Positions 42,702-51,647 of a stretch of DNA of 64,000 bases are shown piece by piece. The stretch comes from Candidatus Methylomirabilis lanthanidiphila. Its GTDB lineage: Bacteria > Methylomirabilota > Methylomirabilia > Methylomirabilales > Methylomirabilaceae. Both the position numbers and the translations under genes were made by a program. The DNA lies in the NCBI GenBank assembly GCA_902196205.1, contig CABIKM010000014.1, positions 27,617 to 91,616 of the forward strand, read 5' to 3'. Numbering within the stretch: position 1 is the first letter of the stretch; each line of letters opens with the position of its first letter. The notes beneath the pieces were generated by a model. The model saw nothing but the letters and a program-made list of their open reading frames with translations, ran no database searches and was not told where the DNA came from.

Positions 42702-43232
42702 ATGAGAGCACTGCTGATCATGGTGCTGAGCGGGTGGGTCTTCGGCACATTGCTCATGGCCTTTGTAGCCACGCAGAATTTTCGTACGGTCGATCGCCTG
42801 CTGGCTGCGCCAACGCCGGCGTTCTCGCACGCTATCACTCCCATCGGACACGATGAGGCCCGCGTTGTCCTGCGCTATCTCGTGTCGGAACTGAATCGGC
42901 TCTATTTTAGCGCCTGGGGACTGACCCAGCTTGGGCTCGGCGCAGCCGTCGCCGTCGCCGCCTTCGGGCTGAGGCCTCTGGACCGTACGATGATCGCGGT
43001 CACCGGGACGATCTTGGTCATCGCAATCGTGTCGCTGCTGCTCAGCCAGTCGCTCATCTCGCTCGGTAGAAGTCTGGACTTCGTTCCCCGAACCGTGGTG
43101 TCTCAGGAGATGGTACGCTTCCGGACACTCCACATCGCCTACACCGCGCTCGATCTATTCAAACTGACCCTCTGTGTCTGGCTGCTGATTCGCTCCACTC
43201 GTCAGGCCGGCCCGGTCACGATGAAGCGCTGA
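42702..43232 (+). CDS. Four-helix membrane protein (DUF4149-like)
   Basis: GGAGGAC precedes the ATG. The protein of 176 residues has hydrophobic segments at about 3-25, 72-92, 97-120 and 145-167, and a soluble loop with NRLYFSAW. The order and the opening GWVFGTLLMAFVATQNFRTV recall DUF4149/TMEM205-like proteins (G----F------FR). Function unknown. It is followed by a strong two-way hairpin. Confidence 0.65.
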   Translation: MRALLIMVLSGWVFGTLLMAFVATQNFRTVDRLLAAPTPAFSHAITPIGHDEARVVLRYLVSELNRLYFSAWGLTQLGLGAAVAVAAFGLRPLDRTMIAVTGTILVIAIVSLLLSQSLISLGRSLDFVPRTVVSQEMVRFRTLHIAYTALDLFKLTLCVWLLIRSTRQAGPVTMKR

Positions 43233-43267
43233 GCAATGCGACAGCAGACGGGTAGCCTGGAAAACAA

Positions 43268-43299
43268 ACAGCCTCCCGGAGAGATCTCCGGGAGGCTGT
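43268..43299. terminator. Bidirectional terminator between the membrane-protein and cold-shock genes
   Basis: ACAGCCTCCCGGAGA / TCTCCGGGAGGCTGT, a 15-bp perfect stem with a tiny loop. On the minus strand it is followed by TTTGTTTTCC, so it probably ends the cold-shock transcript. Confidence 0.85.
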
Positions 43300-43324
43300 A
43301 ACGGTTCAAGTGGATGTAGGGTGA

Positions 43325-43531
43325 CTACGCTGCTCTGGTCACGTTGGCAGCTTGCTTCCCCTTCGGTCCATCCACGACGTCAAACTCCACAGCCTGCCCC
43401 TCATTGAGCGACCGGAAGCCGGATCCGGAAATCGCAGAATAATGCACGAAAACGTCGTCGCCATCTTCACGCGCGATAAACCCGTAACCTTTGGCATCAT
43501 TGAACCACTTTACAGTACCTGTAACTCGCAT
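43325..43531 (-). CDS. Cold-shock-domain protein (Csp)
   Basis: 68 residues from ATG 43531, GGGGGGTGAGAG upstream; the open frame continues 24 codons further but is not Csp-like. RNP1 (KGYGFI) and RNP2 (DVFVHY) are present after VKWFNDAK, the nucleic-acid-binding surface of CspA-type RNA chaperones. The end [11 protein letters not shown] is typical. It is a stand-alone gene with a terminator behind it and a terminator-like hairpin in its leader. High confidence for the family; whether it is cold-induced is not shown. Confidence 0.95.
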   Translation of the reverse strand: MRVTGTVKWFNDAKGYGFIAREDGDDVFVHYSAISGSGFRSLNEGQAVEFDVVDGPKGKQAANVTRAA

Positions 43532-43586
43532 CAAACTCTCACCCCCCTTCCATCTGAACTCTCGAGGCGTTGCCCCGATAAACAAA

Positions 43587-43621
43587 AACCGCGAAAGCCT
43601 CATTCAGCAGCTTTCGCGGTT
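43587..43621 (-). terminator. Terminator-like hairpin in the csp leader
   Basis: AACCGCGAAAGC / GCTTTCGCGGTT, a 12-bp perfect stem with 11-base loop, followed on the minus strand by TTTTTGTTTATC. It lies 55 bases before the csp ATG: either an attenuator, or the end of the transcript from 44245. Confidence 0.75.
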
Positions 43622-43795
43622 CTCGAAATTGCGTTACAAAAGCGTGCTACGAAGACAGTTGCACAATAAAGGCAATACATTGGAATGTCAAGAACTTTTT
43701 TAGACTTTTCCGTCTAGAAAATCGAGCATTAACACATTGTTGGCGAACTCTACCCACCCAACGGCGACAGAGTAAAGCGTTATCGCGCGTCGCAT

Positions 43796-44245
43796 CTATG
43801 GACGAACCATATTTCGAGATAGCTCAACCTGAGTTACCTTTCCCCCAACTTCACTACTGATATTCACGTTGAGCTGATCCGCGGGGTCCTTGCTCACCAG
43901 GATAAGCGTATTCAGGAGTTTTCCGGCGTCAGCCTGAGAGATATGCGCATTTCTGCCAACCTTCTCCTGATAGAATCTGACGACGTGCCTGTATGGCGCG
44001 TTGATTTTGAAATGAACCTTGATCCATTGTGTCCCCTCCCCTTCTCCGGACTGCCGGACGATAGTGGAAGGAATCGTCTGCGGATGCATCGGGAGGCCGA
44101 CGTCATCCTGAGCCGGCGCCTGTGAGGTTACAAACGGTATGACCGCGAGCACAAGCGCCGACAATATAACCGCCCGTCTAACCAAGGCAATACGGATAAC
44201 CGCCAAACCGAGGAAGGTCATCCAACGCTGCGCAATGAGGCCCAT
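43796..44245 (-). CDS. Exported protein of unknown function downstream of xoxG
   Basis: About 149 residues from ATG 44245 (a TTG two codons earlier is also open). A hydrophobic segment (IRIALVRRAVILSALVLAVI, then PFVTSQAPAQ) serves as a signal peptide. The mature part of about 100 residues has no Cys and alternates strands and helices: WIKVHFKINAPYRHVVRFYQ, then LILVSKDPADQLNVNISS. I do not recognise a family. It begins 38 bp behind xoxG on the same strand with no terminator between them, so it probably belongs to the methanol-oxidation transcript. No role is assigned. Confidence 0.65.
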   Translation of the reverse strand: MGLIAQRWMTFLGLAVIRIALVRRAVILSALVLAVIPFVTSQAPAQDDVGLPMHPQTIPSTIVRQSGEGEGTQWIKVHFKINAPYRHVVRFYQEKVGRNAHISQADAGKLLNTLILVSKDPADQLNVNISSEVGGKVTQVELSRNMVRP

Positions 44246-44283
44246 ACGCAAGCCGTACGCTACCGTCCCGCCCGTCCTCTATC

Positions 44284-44778
44284 CTACCAGACGATCCTCT
44301 CCGGATCCCCTTTATAGATCGACCGGATCCAGGCGATAATTTTCCATGTCTGCTCATCGGTAAGATTTGCCCCAAAAACCCCCGGCATAGTCTGTCCGGG
44401 ATAGGTCCCCTTGATCACCTTAAAGTAGGTGTCATCATCACCGCCAAACTTCCAGGAGTCACGGATGAAGGGCGTAGCTCCGGCCATCGCGCCACCGCCA
44501 CCTGAGCCGTGGCAGCCCGGACAGCCGTTCTGCAGGTAGAGTTGGCGCCCTTCCTTAATTGCGTCCGGATTTCCGGTGAACGGATTGAGCTTTTTGGGCT
44601 TTTGCTGATCTGCGGGTGCGGGGGCAACCGAACCTGTCGGCTGTTGAACGGACGGTGCTTGACCCGGCTCTGTTGCCTTCGCCGGCTCTTGCTGGGTCTG
44701 AGCCGTCAGACTCTGGACACATCCTAACGTCACAAGGGTAAGGATTAACATGGCAACAAGCGACTTTTTTTGTCTCAT
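44284..44778 (-). CDS. xoxG: Cytochrome c of the XoxG type
   Basis: Exported monoheme cytochrome taking electrons from the methanol dehydrogenase. A signal segment (LVAMLILTLVTLGC) is followed by a Pro/Gln-rich linker and a cytochrome domain: heme motif CPGCH at about 86-90, axial Met in GQTMPGVFG, and a C-terminal helix WKIIAWIRSIYKGD. ATG 44778 has GAGG ten bases upstream; a GTG two codons earlier is possible. Gene order xoxF, xoxJ, xoxG fits the known operon. The linker of about 45 residues may tether the domain or reflect a lipoprotein Cys (LGC). High confidence from context. Confidence 0.88.
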   Translation of the reverse strand: MRQKKSLVAMLILTLVTLGCVQSLTAQTQQEPAKATEPGQAPSVQQPTGSVAPAPADQQKPKKLNPFTGNPDAIKEGRQLYLQNGCPGCHGSGGGGAMAGATPFIRDSWKFGGDDDTYFKVIKGTYPGQTMPGVFGANLTDEQTWKIIAWIRSIYKGDPERIVW

Positions 44779-44832
44779 GGTCACTGGTCCTCGTTCATTG
44801 TAGGTGAGGTTTGCCCCTCTCGCCCGGTGTTG

Positions 44833-45717
44833 TTAGTACGAGGGAAGGGGATCGTCTCGATCGAAACGACGGTAAAAGATCTCTCCCGGCTTCTCTTCCG
44901 TCTTTGAAAACTGCTCGCGCGCCAGGAGCGGGAGAAGGGGCACCCCATAATCCTCCAGGATCTTTCTGATCTCGGCATGCCGTTTACTGATCGCCTCCTC
45001 AAGCTCTGCTTTGAGTTCTTTGTTGCCTTCCTTTACCCCCATGGAAAACTCGAAGGTAAAAGGAATTCCGGGCTCAGCGCCCTGGAGGAGGACCACCTCA
45101 AGAGGTGACGATCCATTCAACTGTTTCACGGCATAGCCGGCCATCGGCCCCCAATCCAGCACAACATCGATCTCGCCGGCAATGAGGTCCCGGATGATCT
45201 TATCCGATCGCTCAGTCTGGCCACTATCAAAGAGGCTGTAGCCGACGACATTTGCCCTGATATCCCTGTTGGCCAACGCCTCCGCCGGCGGGGTATTGAT
45301 ATAGACGCCAATTTTGAGTTGCTTTAATATCGGGTCGTCGAGCGATCTGATCTGAAATCCGCGATTCTTTGGGTAAATCAGCACATACGCCGACCGATAG
45401 TAAGGCTTCGTCCAGAGCACCTGATCCCAGCCCTGAGGTATCGAGATCATGACATCACAGAGTCCCGGTCGCAACGCTCTCCGGACCAATCCCCGCTGAT
45501 GGGGCCACCAGAAGTAGATCAGCTCTGTCCTCAATTCCCTAGCGATCACCTCGGCAATTTTGTTCTCAAACCCTTCTGACTTCTTATTGGAGAAGGGCAG
45601 GTTGTCCGGATCGCCACAGACCTTCAGTTGCGTGATGTGACTCCCCAACGCCGGCCCGGCAAACGGGAGGAGCATCATAACAGCGAACGCATTCGCAATG
45701 ATAATTCTGCGATTCAT
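44833..45717 (-). CDS. xoxJ: XoxJ/MoxJ-type periplasmic binding protein
   Basis: A 294-residue exported protein (signal ending FAGPALGS) with the family 3 solute-binding fold: LKVCGDPDNLPFSNKKSEGF, EVIARELRTELIYFWWPHQR and DVVLDWGPMAGYAV. The WWPQRRG-like segment is typical of XoxJ/MoxJ, which is thought to help activate or assemble the methanol dehydrogenase. AAGGAAG precedes the ATG. It lies 195 bp after xoxF, a gap filled with an inverted repeat, and 54 bp before xoxG. Confidence 0.9.
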   Translation of the reverse strand: MNRRIIIANAFAVMMLLPFAGPALGSHITQLKVCGDPDNLPFSNKKSEGFENKIAEVIARELRTELIYFWWPHQRGLVRRALRPGLCDVMISIPQGWDQVLWTKPYYRSAYVLIYPKNRGFQIRSLDDPILKQLKIGVYINTPPAEALANRDIRANVVGYSLFDSGQTERSDKIIRDLIAGEIDVVLDWGPMAGYAVKQLNGSSPLEVVLLQGAEPGIPFTFEFSMGVKEGNKELKAELEEAISKRHAEIRKILEDYGVPLLPLLAREQFSKTEEKPGEIFYRRFDRDDPLPSY

Positions 45718-45740
45718 ACTAATTCTTCCTTACTCAGGGG

Positions 45741-45823
45741 TTCAGACTGAAGACTAAAGACTGAAGACTTTTAGCCCTAACCCTCTTGTTCCCTTCAGCC
45801 TTCAGTCTATCTACCTTCAGCCT
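45741..45823. repeat. CTGAAGACT/CTTCAGCCT-family repeat between xoxF and xoxJ
   Basis: TTCAGACTGAAGACTAAAGA and CTGAAGACTTTTAG face CCCTTCAGCCTTCAGTCTAT and CTTCAGCC. The stem would lie between the two cistrons in mRNA and may stabilise the xoxF part or stop a share of transcripts. Confidence 0.65.
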
Positions 45824-45911
45824 CGCATACCCAGTGCTGACTGCCTGCATTGTAGCATAAAAAACCGCGCCGAAGATACAATCCTTCGGCGCCGGCATCA
45901 GACATACTGAC

Positions 45912-47741
45912 TTACAAGCCAAAAACGTACAGCGTCCCGCCCTTGCTCGACGCCATCGGCAGACCGGACAGATAGGCGGCATTCACCCCGCCCAACGCAG
46001 CCGTCGGATCGTCCGGCGGCAGGTCGAGCGATACGGTGGCGCCAAACCATCCGCCGATCCCGGAGTAGACAGCAACATACTGCTTGCCGTCAGGCCCCTT
46101 GTAGGTGATCGGATTGCCGATGATCCCGGAGCCGACTTTGTGCTTCCACAACAGCTTCCCATCAATGGCGCTGACCGCCTTAAACCAGCCGTCCATCGTG
46201 CCGTAGAAGACCACATTGGACGCGGTCACGACAGGCCCGCTCCATGGGGGTTGCTGCTCTTTGATCTCCCACTTCCTTTTTCCTGTTACCACATCCCAGG
46301 CAATGACTTCACCCCACCAGTTGTCTTTGCCCTCGTGACCGTTGAACATCAGGACGCTGGCACCCACATACGGCGCCCCAGCCGTGTACTGAACCAACTG
46401 GCCCTCGTAGTTCATGCACATATTGTTGACGGCCGCATAAAAGAGGTTCGTCCCCGGAGCGTAGGCCACAGGTACCTGGTTCTTCCCACCCATCGCGCAT
46501 GGGCAGATATTCTTGGTATCTTCACCCTGCTTGGTCAGCTTGTCGGTATTGACGATCGGCCGTCCGGTCTTCAGATCGACTCCCTTGGCCCAGTTGACAT
46601 AGACGAACGCATCGGCCTTGAGGAGCGTGCCGTTGGTACGGTCAAGGGTGTAGACAAAACCGTTCCTGTCGAAGTGGGTGAGCGCCTTGACCTTCTTGCC
46701 GCCGATCGTCTGATCGGTCAGGACAGACTCATTGATCCCATCGTAGTCCCAGTTGTCCCACGGGGTCATCTGGTAGGCCCACTTGGCTGCCCCGGTATCC
46801 GGATTGCGAGCCCAGATGGTCATGGACCACTTGTTGTCGCCGCCCTTGCGAGGAGCAGGGTTCCAGGTTCCGGGGTTGCCGGTGCTGTAATACAGAAGAT
46901 TCAACTCAGGATCATACGAATACCAACCCCAGGTGGTGCCGCCGCCCACTTTCCACTGCTCGCCCGGCCAGCTCTTGGTCCCCTCGCCGAATCGTCCGTG
47001 ATGCGGGTTGGCGGCGTTGAAGTCGGATGCAAGCAGCAGTTCGTCATCGGGCCCCGTGCTGCGAGCCTTCCAGATCAGCTTGCCGTCTTTAATGGCGTAG
47101 GCCGCCACCCAACCGCGGACCCCGAATTCACCTCCGGCAACACCCACGATATATTTATCGTGAATCACCATGCCGGCGCCGGTATTGGTCTCACCCTTAG
47201 AGGGGTCGGCGTTCCGGGTCTTCCAGATCTCCTTGCCGGTTTTGGCATCAAGGGCAATGACGATGCCATCCAACGTCTGGTACAGGATCTTACCGTCTGC
47301 ATAATTCAGACCCCGATGCACGAGGTCGCAGCAGGCTACGGGAACCGCCTTCGGATCGTGTTTGGCAACGTACTTCCACTTGATTGGGGCCCCTTCCTTG
47401 GCCAGATCAAGCGCGAAGATGTTGTGCGAATTACCCGTAGAATAGGAGCTGTGGACATACATGGTGTTGCCCACAACCAGCGGGCCTCCCTCTTGACCGT
47501 TCAATGTCCCCAGCGAAAACGACCAGGCGACCTTCAGGTTTTTGACGTTATCGGGCGTAATCTGGCTCAGACTGCTGTAGCGGGTCGCTGCATAGTTCTT
47601 ACCCTGCTGCGCCCATTGGCCATCGTCTTTCTGCAGCTTTACCAACTCTTCGTTGGCCGAGGCCATAGGCGCCGTTACGACAAGGCTTCCAGCCAGGATC
47701 AGCAGACCCCCGATCAGCGACGTGCTTCGTTTCAGGCTCAT
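45912..47741 (-). CDS. xoxF: Lanthanide-dependent methanol dehydrogenase XoxF
   Basis: PQQ-dependent periplasmic methanol dehydrogenase, the first step of methanol use. 609 residues with a signal peptide ending ASA, eight-blade propeller, and the vicinal disulfide Cys137-Cys138 (VPVACCDLVH). The active site reads WDNWDYDGINE: catalytic Asp332 and the extra Asp334 that marks lanthanide-binding XoxF; calcium enzymes (MxaF) have Ala there. Glu205 (GGEFG) and Asn289 (STGNPG) fit the remaining metal ligands. GAGGGAGG precedes ATG 47741. First gene of xoxFJG. No mxaI is present in the window. Confidence 0.97.
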   Translation of the reverse strand: MSLKRSTSLIGGLLILAGSLVVTAPMASANEELVKLQKDDGQWAQQGKNYAATRYSSLSQITPDNVKNLKVAWSFSLGTLNGQEGGPLVVGNTMYVHSSYSTGNSHNIFALDLAKEGAPIKWKYVAKHDPKAVPVACCDLVHRGLNYADGKILYQTLDGIVIALDAKTGKEIWKTRNADPSKGETNTGAGMVIHDKYIVGVAGGEFGVRGWVAAYAIKDGKLIWKARSTGPDDELLLASDFNAANPHHGRFGEGTKSWPGEQWKVGGGTTWGWYSYDPELNLLYYSTGNPGTWNPAPRKGGDNKWSMTIWARNPDTGAAKWAYQMTPWDNWDYDGINESVLTDQTIGGKKVKALTHFDRNGFVYTLDRTNGTLLKADAFVYVNWAKGVDLKTGRPIVNTDKLTKQGEDTKNICPCAMGGKNQVPVAYAPGTNLFYAAVNNMCMNYEGQLVQYTAGAPYVGASVLMFNGHEGKDNWWGEVIAWDVVTGKRKWEIKEQQPPWSGPVVTASNVVFYGTMDGWFKAVSAIDGKLLWKHKVGSGIIGNPITYKGPDGKQYVAVYSGIGGWFGATVSLDLPPDDPTAALGGVNAAYLSGLPMASSKGGTLYVFGL

Positions 47742-47947
47742 TGCATGCCTCCCTCTTCATTCGGTCCTGTTGCTTCCCAGCGAATCATCCCGTCTTTTTT
47801 CCAACCACATACTGCCGCTTCACATACGCCAGCTTTGTCATCAACACACTGAATCGAGCGGTACGTCACCCTCTTTTTCACCCCTCCTTTCTTTGGCGTG
47901 TTTCTTTACAACCGGGTAGATCGATGAACGCTCTGTAATACGATACA

Positions 47948-50128
47948 CTACCGGATGAAGGAAAACACATTGATGATACCACGCGACCCGTCCTGCAGAT
48001 ATGCAACCAGGCCCTTTTCTTTGATAGCCGACAGAACAATCAGGTTCTTCCTGCCTGCACCGGTCAGATCAGCCACCGCAACGTCCCGCACCTGTCCCTC
48101 AAGCGGGATCGTCTCCCACCCCCGCGCAAAGCTACCATTTTGACGGTCAAACGCCACAACCTGGCTTGGCGGAAATGACGACTCGGTCCGAAACACCCCA
48201 ATCTTTTTCGGATTGGTAAAGGTCAGCAGCTCTGTCTTGGCGTTACCCCATAACGGAGACGCCTCCACGAGGACCCGCCGCGGCAGGATCTCCCGGACTG
48301 CGTGCTCTTCAGGCGTAATCTGGAGCCCCGATCCCGACTTGAGTCCGTCGGTAATCTGGAGAGCCTGGAGCGCTCGCATGGTAGGGACGTGCAAAAAGGC
48401 AAGATGATCAACATCGCCCAGATCGTCTTTACCTTCCCAGGACGGCTTGGCCTCGCTCCCGTATGTCTTGACTCGCTGCTCGTTGATAATCACAACCTCC
48501 GATATCTGATCGCCAACGGCCTTGATCGGAGCAAATTCATAGAGATTCTTCACCTGGGCCGGAAGGGTAAGCGACTGCCCCTCAACGTACCGCTGGCCAT
48601 TCCATGCCAGCCGGACAATCGGCCCCTCAAAAGCCGTGAGCTCACCCATTCGCTGACCGACCAGGATAGGCGTCTCAATACCTGGCCCTGTAACAACGCG
48701 GAGGAAATAGCCCAGCTTCTCGGCGATCCGAACGAGCCGACCGCCTTGGAGTTCCAGGACAAACGACTGCAGATCGTTTCGACCGCCTGATAGAGCGGTG
48801 ACCACAACCTGGGCCTGACCGCGGCTGTTCATATCTCCCACATCAAGATGCAGGTGGCGAACAAGACGGGGGCTGCTGATCCTGGCAATCGATACCAATC
48901 GTTGATTCTGCCACCGATAGACAATCACCTCGGAGGAGGTGATCCCAACAATCTCAGGTCGCTGATCCCCATCCAGATCTCCCGCCGCCAGCGCAAGCAG
49001 CGGATCGGATAGCTCGAACGCGACGGACTCTTGCATCTTTTCACCAGAAGGTACCGTCGCATTCTCACCCGTACTGAGAAACGAAGAGGTCCCCGGCTCT
49101 CGCAACGCTCCATCGGCAACCGGCGCCTTGCGGGAAGAGACAATCCCTGAACGAGGATCTTTCGATTGCTCAGCGGTCCCAGGAGACTCTACGGTTTGAC
49201 GCTCGGCTTGAATAAAAGACGGTCTTGACGCTGCTGAAGGGGCCTGTCCGGAACCGGATCCCGCGGTCGATCGTAACGAACGCGAGGGGGGAGGAGCAGC
49301 GACGACTATCGGCCCCCGTTCCGTAACCTCGACGCTTGCAACGGTCAACGGCGCTCCAGTGAAGGCCGACAGGACCTGCAGATTGAGGAACAATCCCTGG
49401 GGACTCGGGCTCAGTTTACCCAGCACGAGGAGTTGGACGTGCGTCTTTTCCGCAAGCTGCTTCAGGGTTCCAGGATCACCAAACGATTCCGTGCGCGAGG
49501 CACGCTCCCCCGCCAGGGCGGCCCGAAGAAGAGGCTCCTCGATCACCATGAAGTGGCCGGTCTTGGCCAACGCAATAGCCAGATCCTTTGTAATCGAGTG
49601 GGCATTCGCTTCTTTGACGCCGCTAACGTCGATGAGGGGAAGGGCAACTAATAGCCGATCCGAGCTGACCCGGACCAAATCCTTGACCCTGATCGCGACC
49701 CCTTCTTCTCTGGAAACGACAGCGGCCTCCGAGAATCTCTCTTTCACCTCAACAACCCTGAGGAGTCCTGTCCTCTTATCGCGCCTTCCCAGGACCTCGC
49801 CGGTCACCGGGTGTTTCACCTCATCGCCCTCCCGATAGACCTGCAGTTCCATCCCCTGATATACCTGCTTGGCTCCCAGATCGATCAGGACCCGATCCTT
49901 CTCGACTCCGGTTACGGACCCTTGAACGGCAGGGAAGGCGTTGTCCAGTTTGGCGGCAGCCTCCTCAGCAGCCTGGCCAAAAGCCAGTTCCAGTGCGCGC
50001 GCTTGAGAGGCAATAAGAGGGATACAGAACGTGACAGCAAGAGAAAGAAAGACCGGTCCGTACCAGCCACAGGGAGGGGCAACTTTTCCCGTTCTCGTAT
50101 TCGTTACGCGATAGATAGAAACCTTCAT
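47948..50128 (-). CDS. Large exported protein with VCBS/FG-GAP-like repeats
   Basis: A 726-residue protein. A hydrophobic signal lies at about 25-45. Next is a region reminiscent of FlgT/LpoB-like modules (SVTGVEKDRVLIDLGAKQVY, then LPLIDVSGVKEANAHSITKD and LAIALAKTGHFMVIEE), a low-complexity Ser/Pro linker around 290-350, and a C-terminal half of beta-propeller repeats with Asp-rich loops: AAGDLDGDQRPEIVGI, DVGDMNSRGQAQVVV, AVADLTGAGRKNLIV. Such loops often bind calcium. The curli/LpoB-like part suggests envelope function. It lies between xoxF and a second repeat protein, with separate gaps. Not recognised as a named family; role unknown. Confidence 0.72.
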   Translation of the reverse strand: MKVSIYRVTNTRTGKVAPPCGWYGPVFLSLAVTFCIPLIASQARALELAFGQAAEEAAAKLDNAFPAVQGSVTGVEKDRVLIDLGAKQVYQGMELQVYREGDEVKHPVTGEVLGRRDKRTGLLRVVEVKERFSEAAVVSREEGVAIRVKDLVRVSSDRLLVALPLIDVSGVKEANAHSITKDLAIALAKTGHFMVIEEPLLRAALAGERASRTESFGDPGTLKQLAEKTHVQLLVLGKLSPSPQGLFLNLQVLSAFTGAPLTVASVEVTERGPIVVAAPPPSRSLRSTAGSGSGQAPSAASRPSFIQAERQTVESPGTAEQSKDPRSGIVSSRKAPVADGALREPGTSSFLSTGENATVPSGEKMQESVAFELSDPLLALAAGDLDGDQRPEIVGITSSEVIVYRWQNQRLVSIARISSPRLVRHLHLDVGDMNSRGQAQVVVTALSGGRNDLQSFVLELQGGRLVRIAEKLGYFLRVVTGPGIETPILVGQRMGELTAFEGPIVRLAWNGQRYVEGQSLTLPAQVKNLYEFAPIKAVGDQISEVVIINEQRVKTYGSEAKPSWEGKDDLGDVDHLAFLHVPTMRALQALQITDGLKSGSGLQITPEEHAVREILPRRVLVEASPLWGNAKTELLTFTNPKKIGVFRTESSFPPSQVVAFDRQNGSFARGWETIPLEGQVRDVAVADLTGAGRKNLIVLSAIKEKGLVAYLQDGSRGIINVFSFIR

Positions 50129-50309
50129 GCCTTTAACCGCGACCGGCGCCGGCGCAACTGCATCCAGGAGAAGCCATACACGTCTCTCGTACCCCCGAAA
50201 GTCAATCCATTCAGAGACGCCGTTTGATGCGGTGGAGATATAGCTTACTCACTCGGAACCTGTCAAGCAATTTTTCCATTGAATATACGCCCGTTTGCGA
50301 GGCGGGACA

Positions 50310-51545
50310 TTACGGAATCTTGGGCATCAGCAGGCGCGGCGGACCGTTCGGTCGCTCGTCGCGTACCAGCTCTTTACCCACAACCTTCCCTCCTGCAAAG
50401 CGAAAGCGGACTTGGGCTCGACCAATATAGTCGGTATCCTCTTCCTGCAATACTTTTTCGCCCTTCTCATTGTAGGCAACCCAGACATCCGACCGGCCAT
50501 CCCCGTTCGTATCGTACTCTTCCCTGGCGAGGCGCTCTTTCTCAAAGAAGCGCATCAGGTCGTACCGCCCCTCGTATTTGGTGTCAACCTCTTGCCGTTG
50601 AAGAGCGCCCTCCCGAAAGTAGGTCACGACATCCATCTTCCCCTGCCGTCTGGTATCCTGCTGCCGCTTTACCGGCTTACCGTTTTCGTACCACTCTATC
50701 ACATCCAGTCGGCCGGCGCCTTGCGTATCCTCTTCTCGTCGGAACAGGACACCCGCCTGAAAGAAGTAGGCAACGTTCGGCCGCCCCTGACCCAACGCAT
50801 CCTCCTCTTGCCTGATGATCTGTCCGTTCTCATAATAGGCCCAGACGTCAGGCCGTCCGGATCCGCCCCGATCGGCCTCACGCCGGATCAGACGTTCGCT
50901 CTTATCGTAATACGACCAGCGGTCGATCCGTCCCGATCCTTTTGTATCCTCCTCACGCCTTGAGAGCTTCCCCTCCTGATAATAGGAGAAGAGCGTGGGC
51001 CGACCGACCCCCTTTCGATCTTCCTCATCCTGGACGAGTACGCCGGCAGCGTCATAAAATGACCTGAGGGTGACCTTTCCATCACGTTTCAATGATTCCT
51101 CGGCCCGGACCGCCTTCCCCTTTTCGTAGAAGATGAACCGATCAGCCCGCCCATCAGCGTTCAGATCCTGGTCTGCCTTGATCGGAATTCCCTGGGCGTA
51201 CGTAATCCAGATATCGGGCTTCCCGTCGCCGTCGCTATCTTTTTCCGCGCTCTTTACCTGACGATCCGGCAACAAGTGATACCAGGCATCCGGTTTGCCG
51301 TCCTTATTCGTGTCCACCGCCTGAAGAATCGGGAGGCCATCCTGATAGGTCACCCAGGTATCGATTCGACCGGACCCGGCGCTGTCCACCTCTTCACGAA
51401 TAATCTGTCCGTTTTCGTCATAGAAAGGCTTACTGACCGGCTTAGCCCCCCATGCGGGAGAAACGAATAGGTTGAGTAAAGAGACGACGAAAAAAAGGAC
51501 TACAATCATGGAGAGATATCTCGAGGTCTGCAACAAAGCCGTCAC
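50310..51545 (-). CDS. Exported protein made of tandem 24-25-residue acidic repeats
   Basis: After a signal segment (SMIVVLFFVVSLLNLFVSPA) the 411-residue protein is almost wholly repeats of about 24-25 residues, about 14 copies, with the consensus REEDTxGxGRxDxWxYYExG. Examples: RREEDTKGSGRIDRWSYYDK, IRQEEDALGQGRPNVAYFFQ and AREEYDTNGDGRSDVWVAY. Early copies have DTNKDGKPD and DSDGDGKPD, i.e. EF-hand-like calcium loops; later ones lose some acidic residues. This would give a long solenoid or a ladder of metal loops outside the inner membrane. Start GTG 51545 with GGGGTAAAG upstream. No family name known to me; role unknown. Confidence 0.72.
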   Translation of the reverse strand: MTALLQTSRYLSMIVVLFFVVSLLNLFVSPAWGAKPVSKPFYDENGQIIREEVDSAGSGRIDTWVTYQDGLPILQAVDTNKDGKPDAWYHLLPDRQVKSAEKDSDGDGKPDIWITYAQGIPIKADQDLNADGRADRFIFYEKGKAVRAEESLKRDGKVTLRSFYDAAGVLVQDEEDRKGVGRPTLFSYYQEGKLSRREEDTKGSGRIDRWSYYDKSERLIRREADRGGSGRPDVWAYYENGQIIRQEEDALGQGRPNVAYFFQAGVLFRREEDTQGAGRLDVIEWYENGKPVKRQQDTRRQGKMDVVTYFREGALQRQEVDTKYEGRYDLMRFFEKERLAREEYDTNGDGRSDVWVAYNEKGEKVLQEEDTDYIGRAQVRFRFAGGKVVGKELVRDERPNGPPRLLMPKIP

Positions 51546-51563
51546 ACTTTACCCCAGGAAAAA

Positions 51564-51637
51564 GCAGTCAGCAGTCAGTTTCAGACAAGGCAGGGGGCAG
51601 ATCGCAAGCGCTGAGAGCTGACCGCTGAAAGCTGATG
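51564..51637. repeat. CAGTCAGCAGTCAG / GCTGAAAGCTGATGGC repeat
   Basis: GCAGTCAGCAGTCAGTTTCA is followed by GCGCTGAGAGCTGACCGCTG and AAAGCTGATGG. Related to 18844-18936 and 61621-61696. It lies between the TonB stop and the start of the repeat protein. Confidence 0.6.
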
Positions 51638-51647
51638 GCTTCCCACC

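Noticed and set aside
46140..47852. Long plus-strand open frame (570 codons) over xoxF
   Set aside because: It is antisense to a gene with complete XoxF active-site residues; the translation has no family features and reflects GC-rich codon structure.
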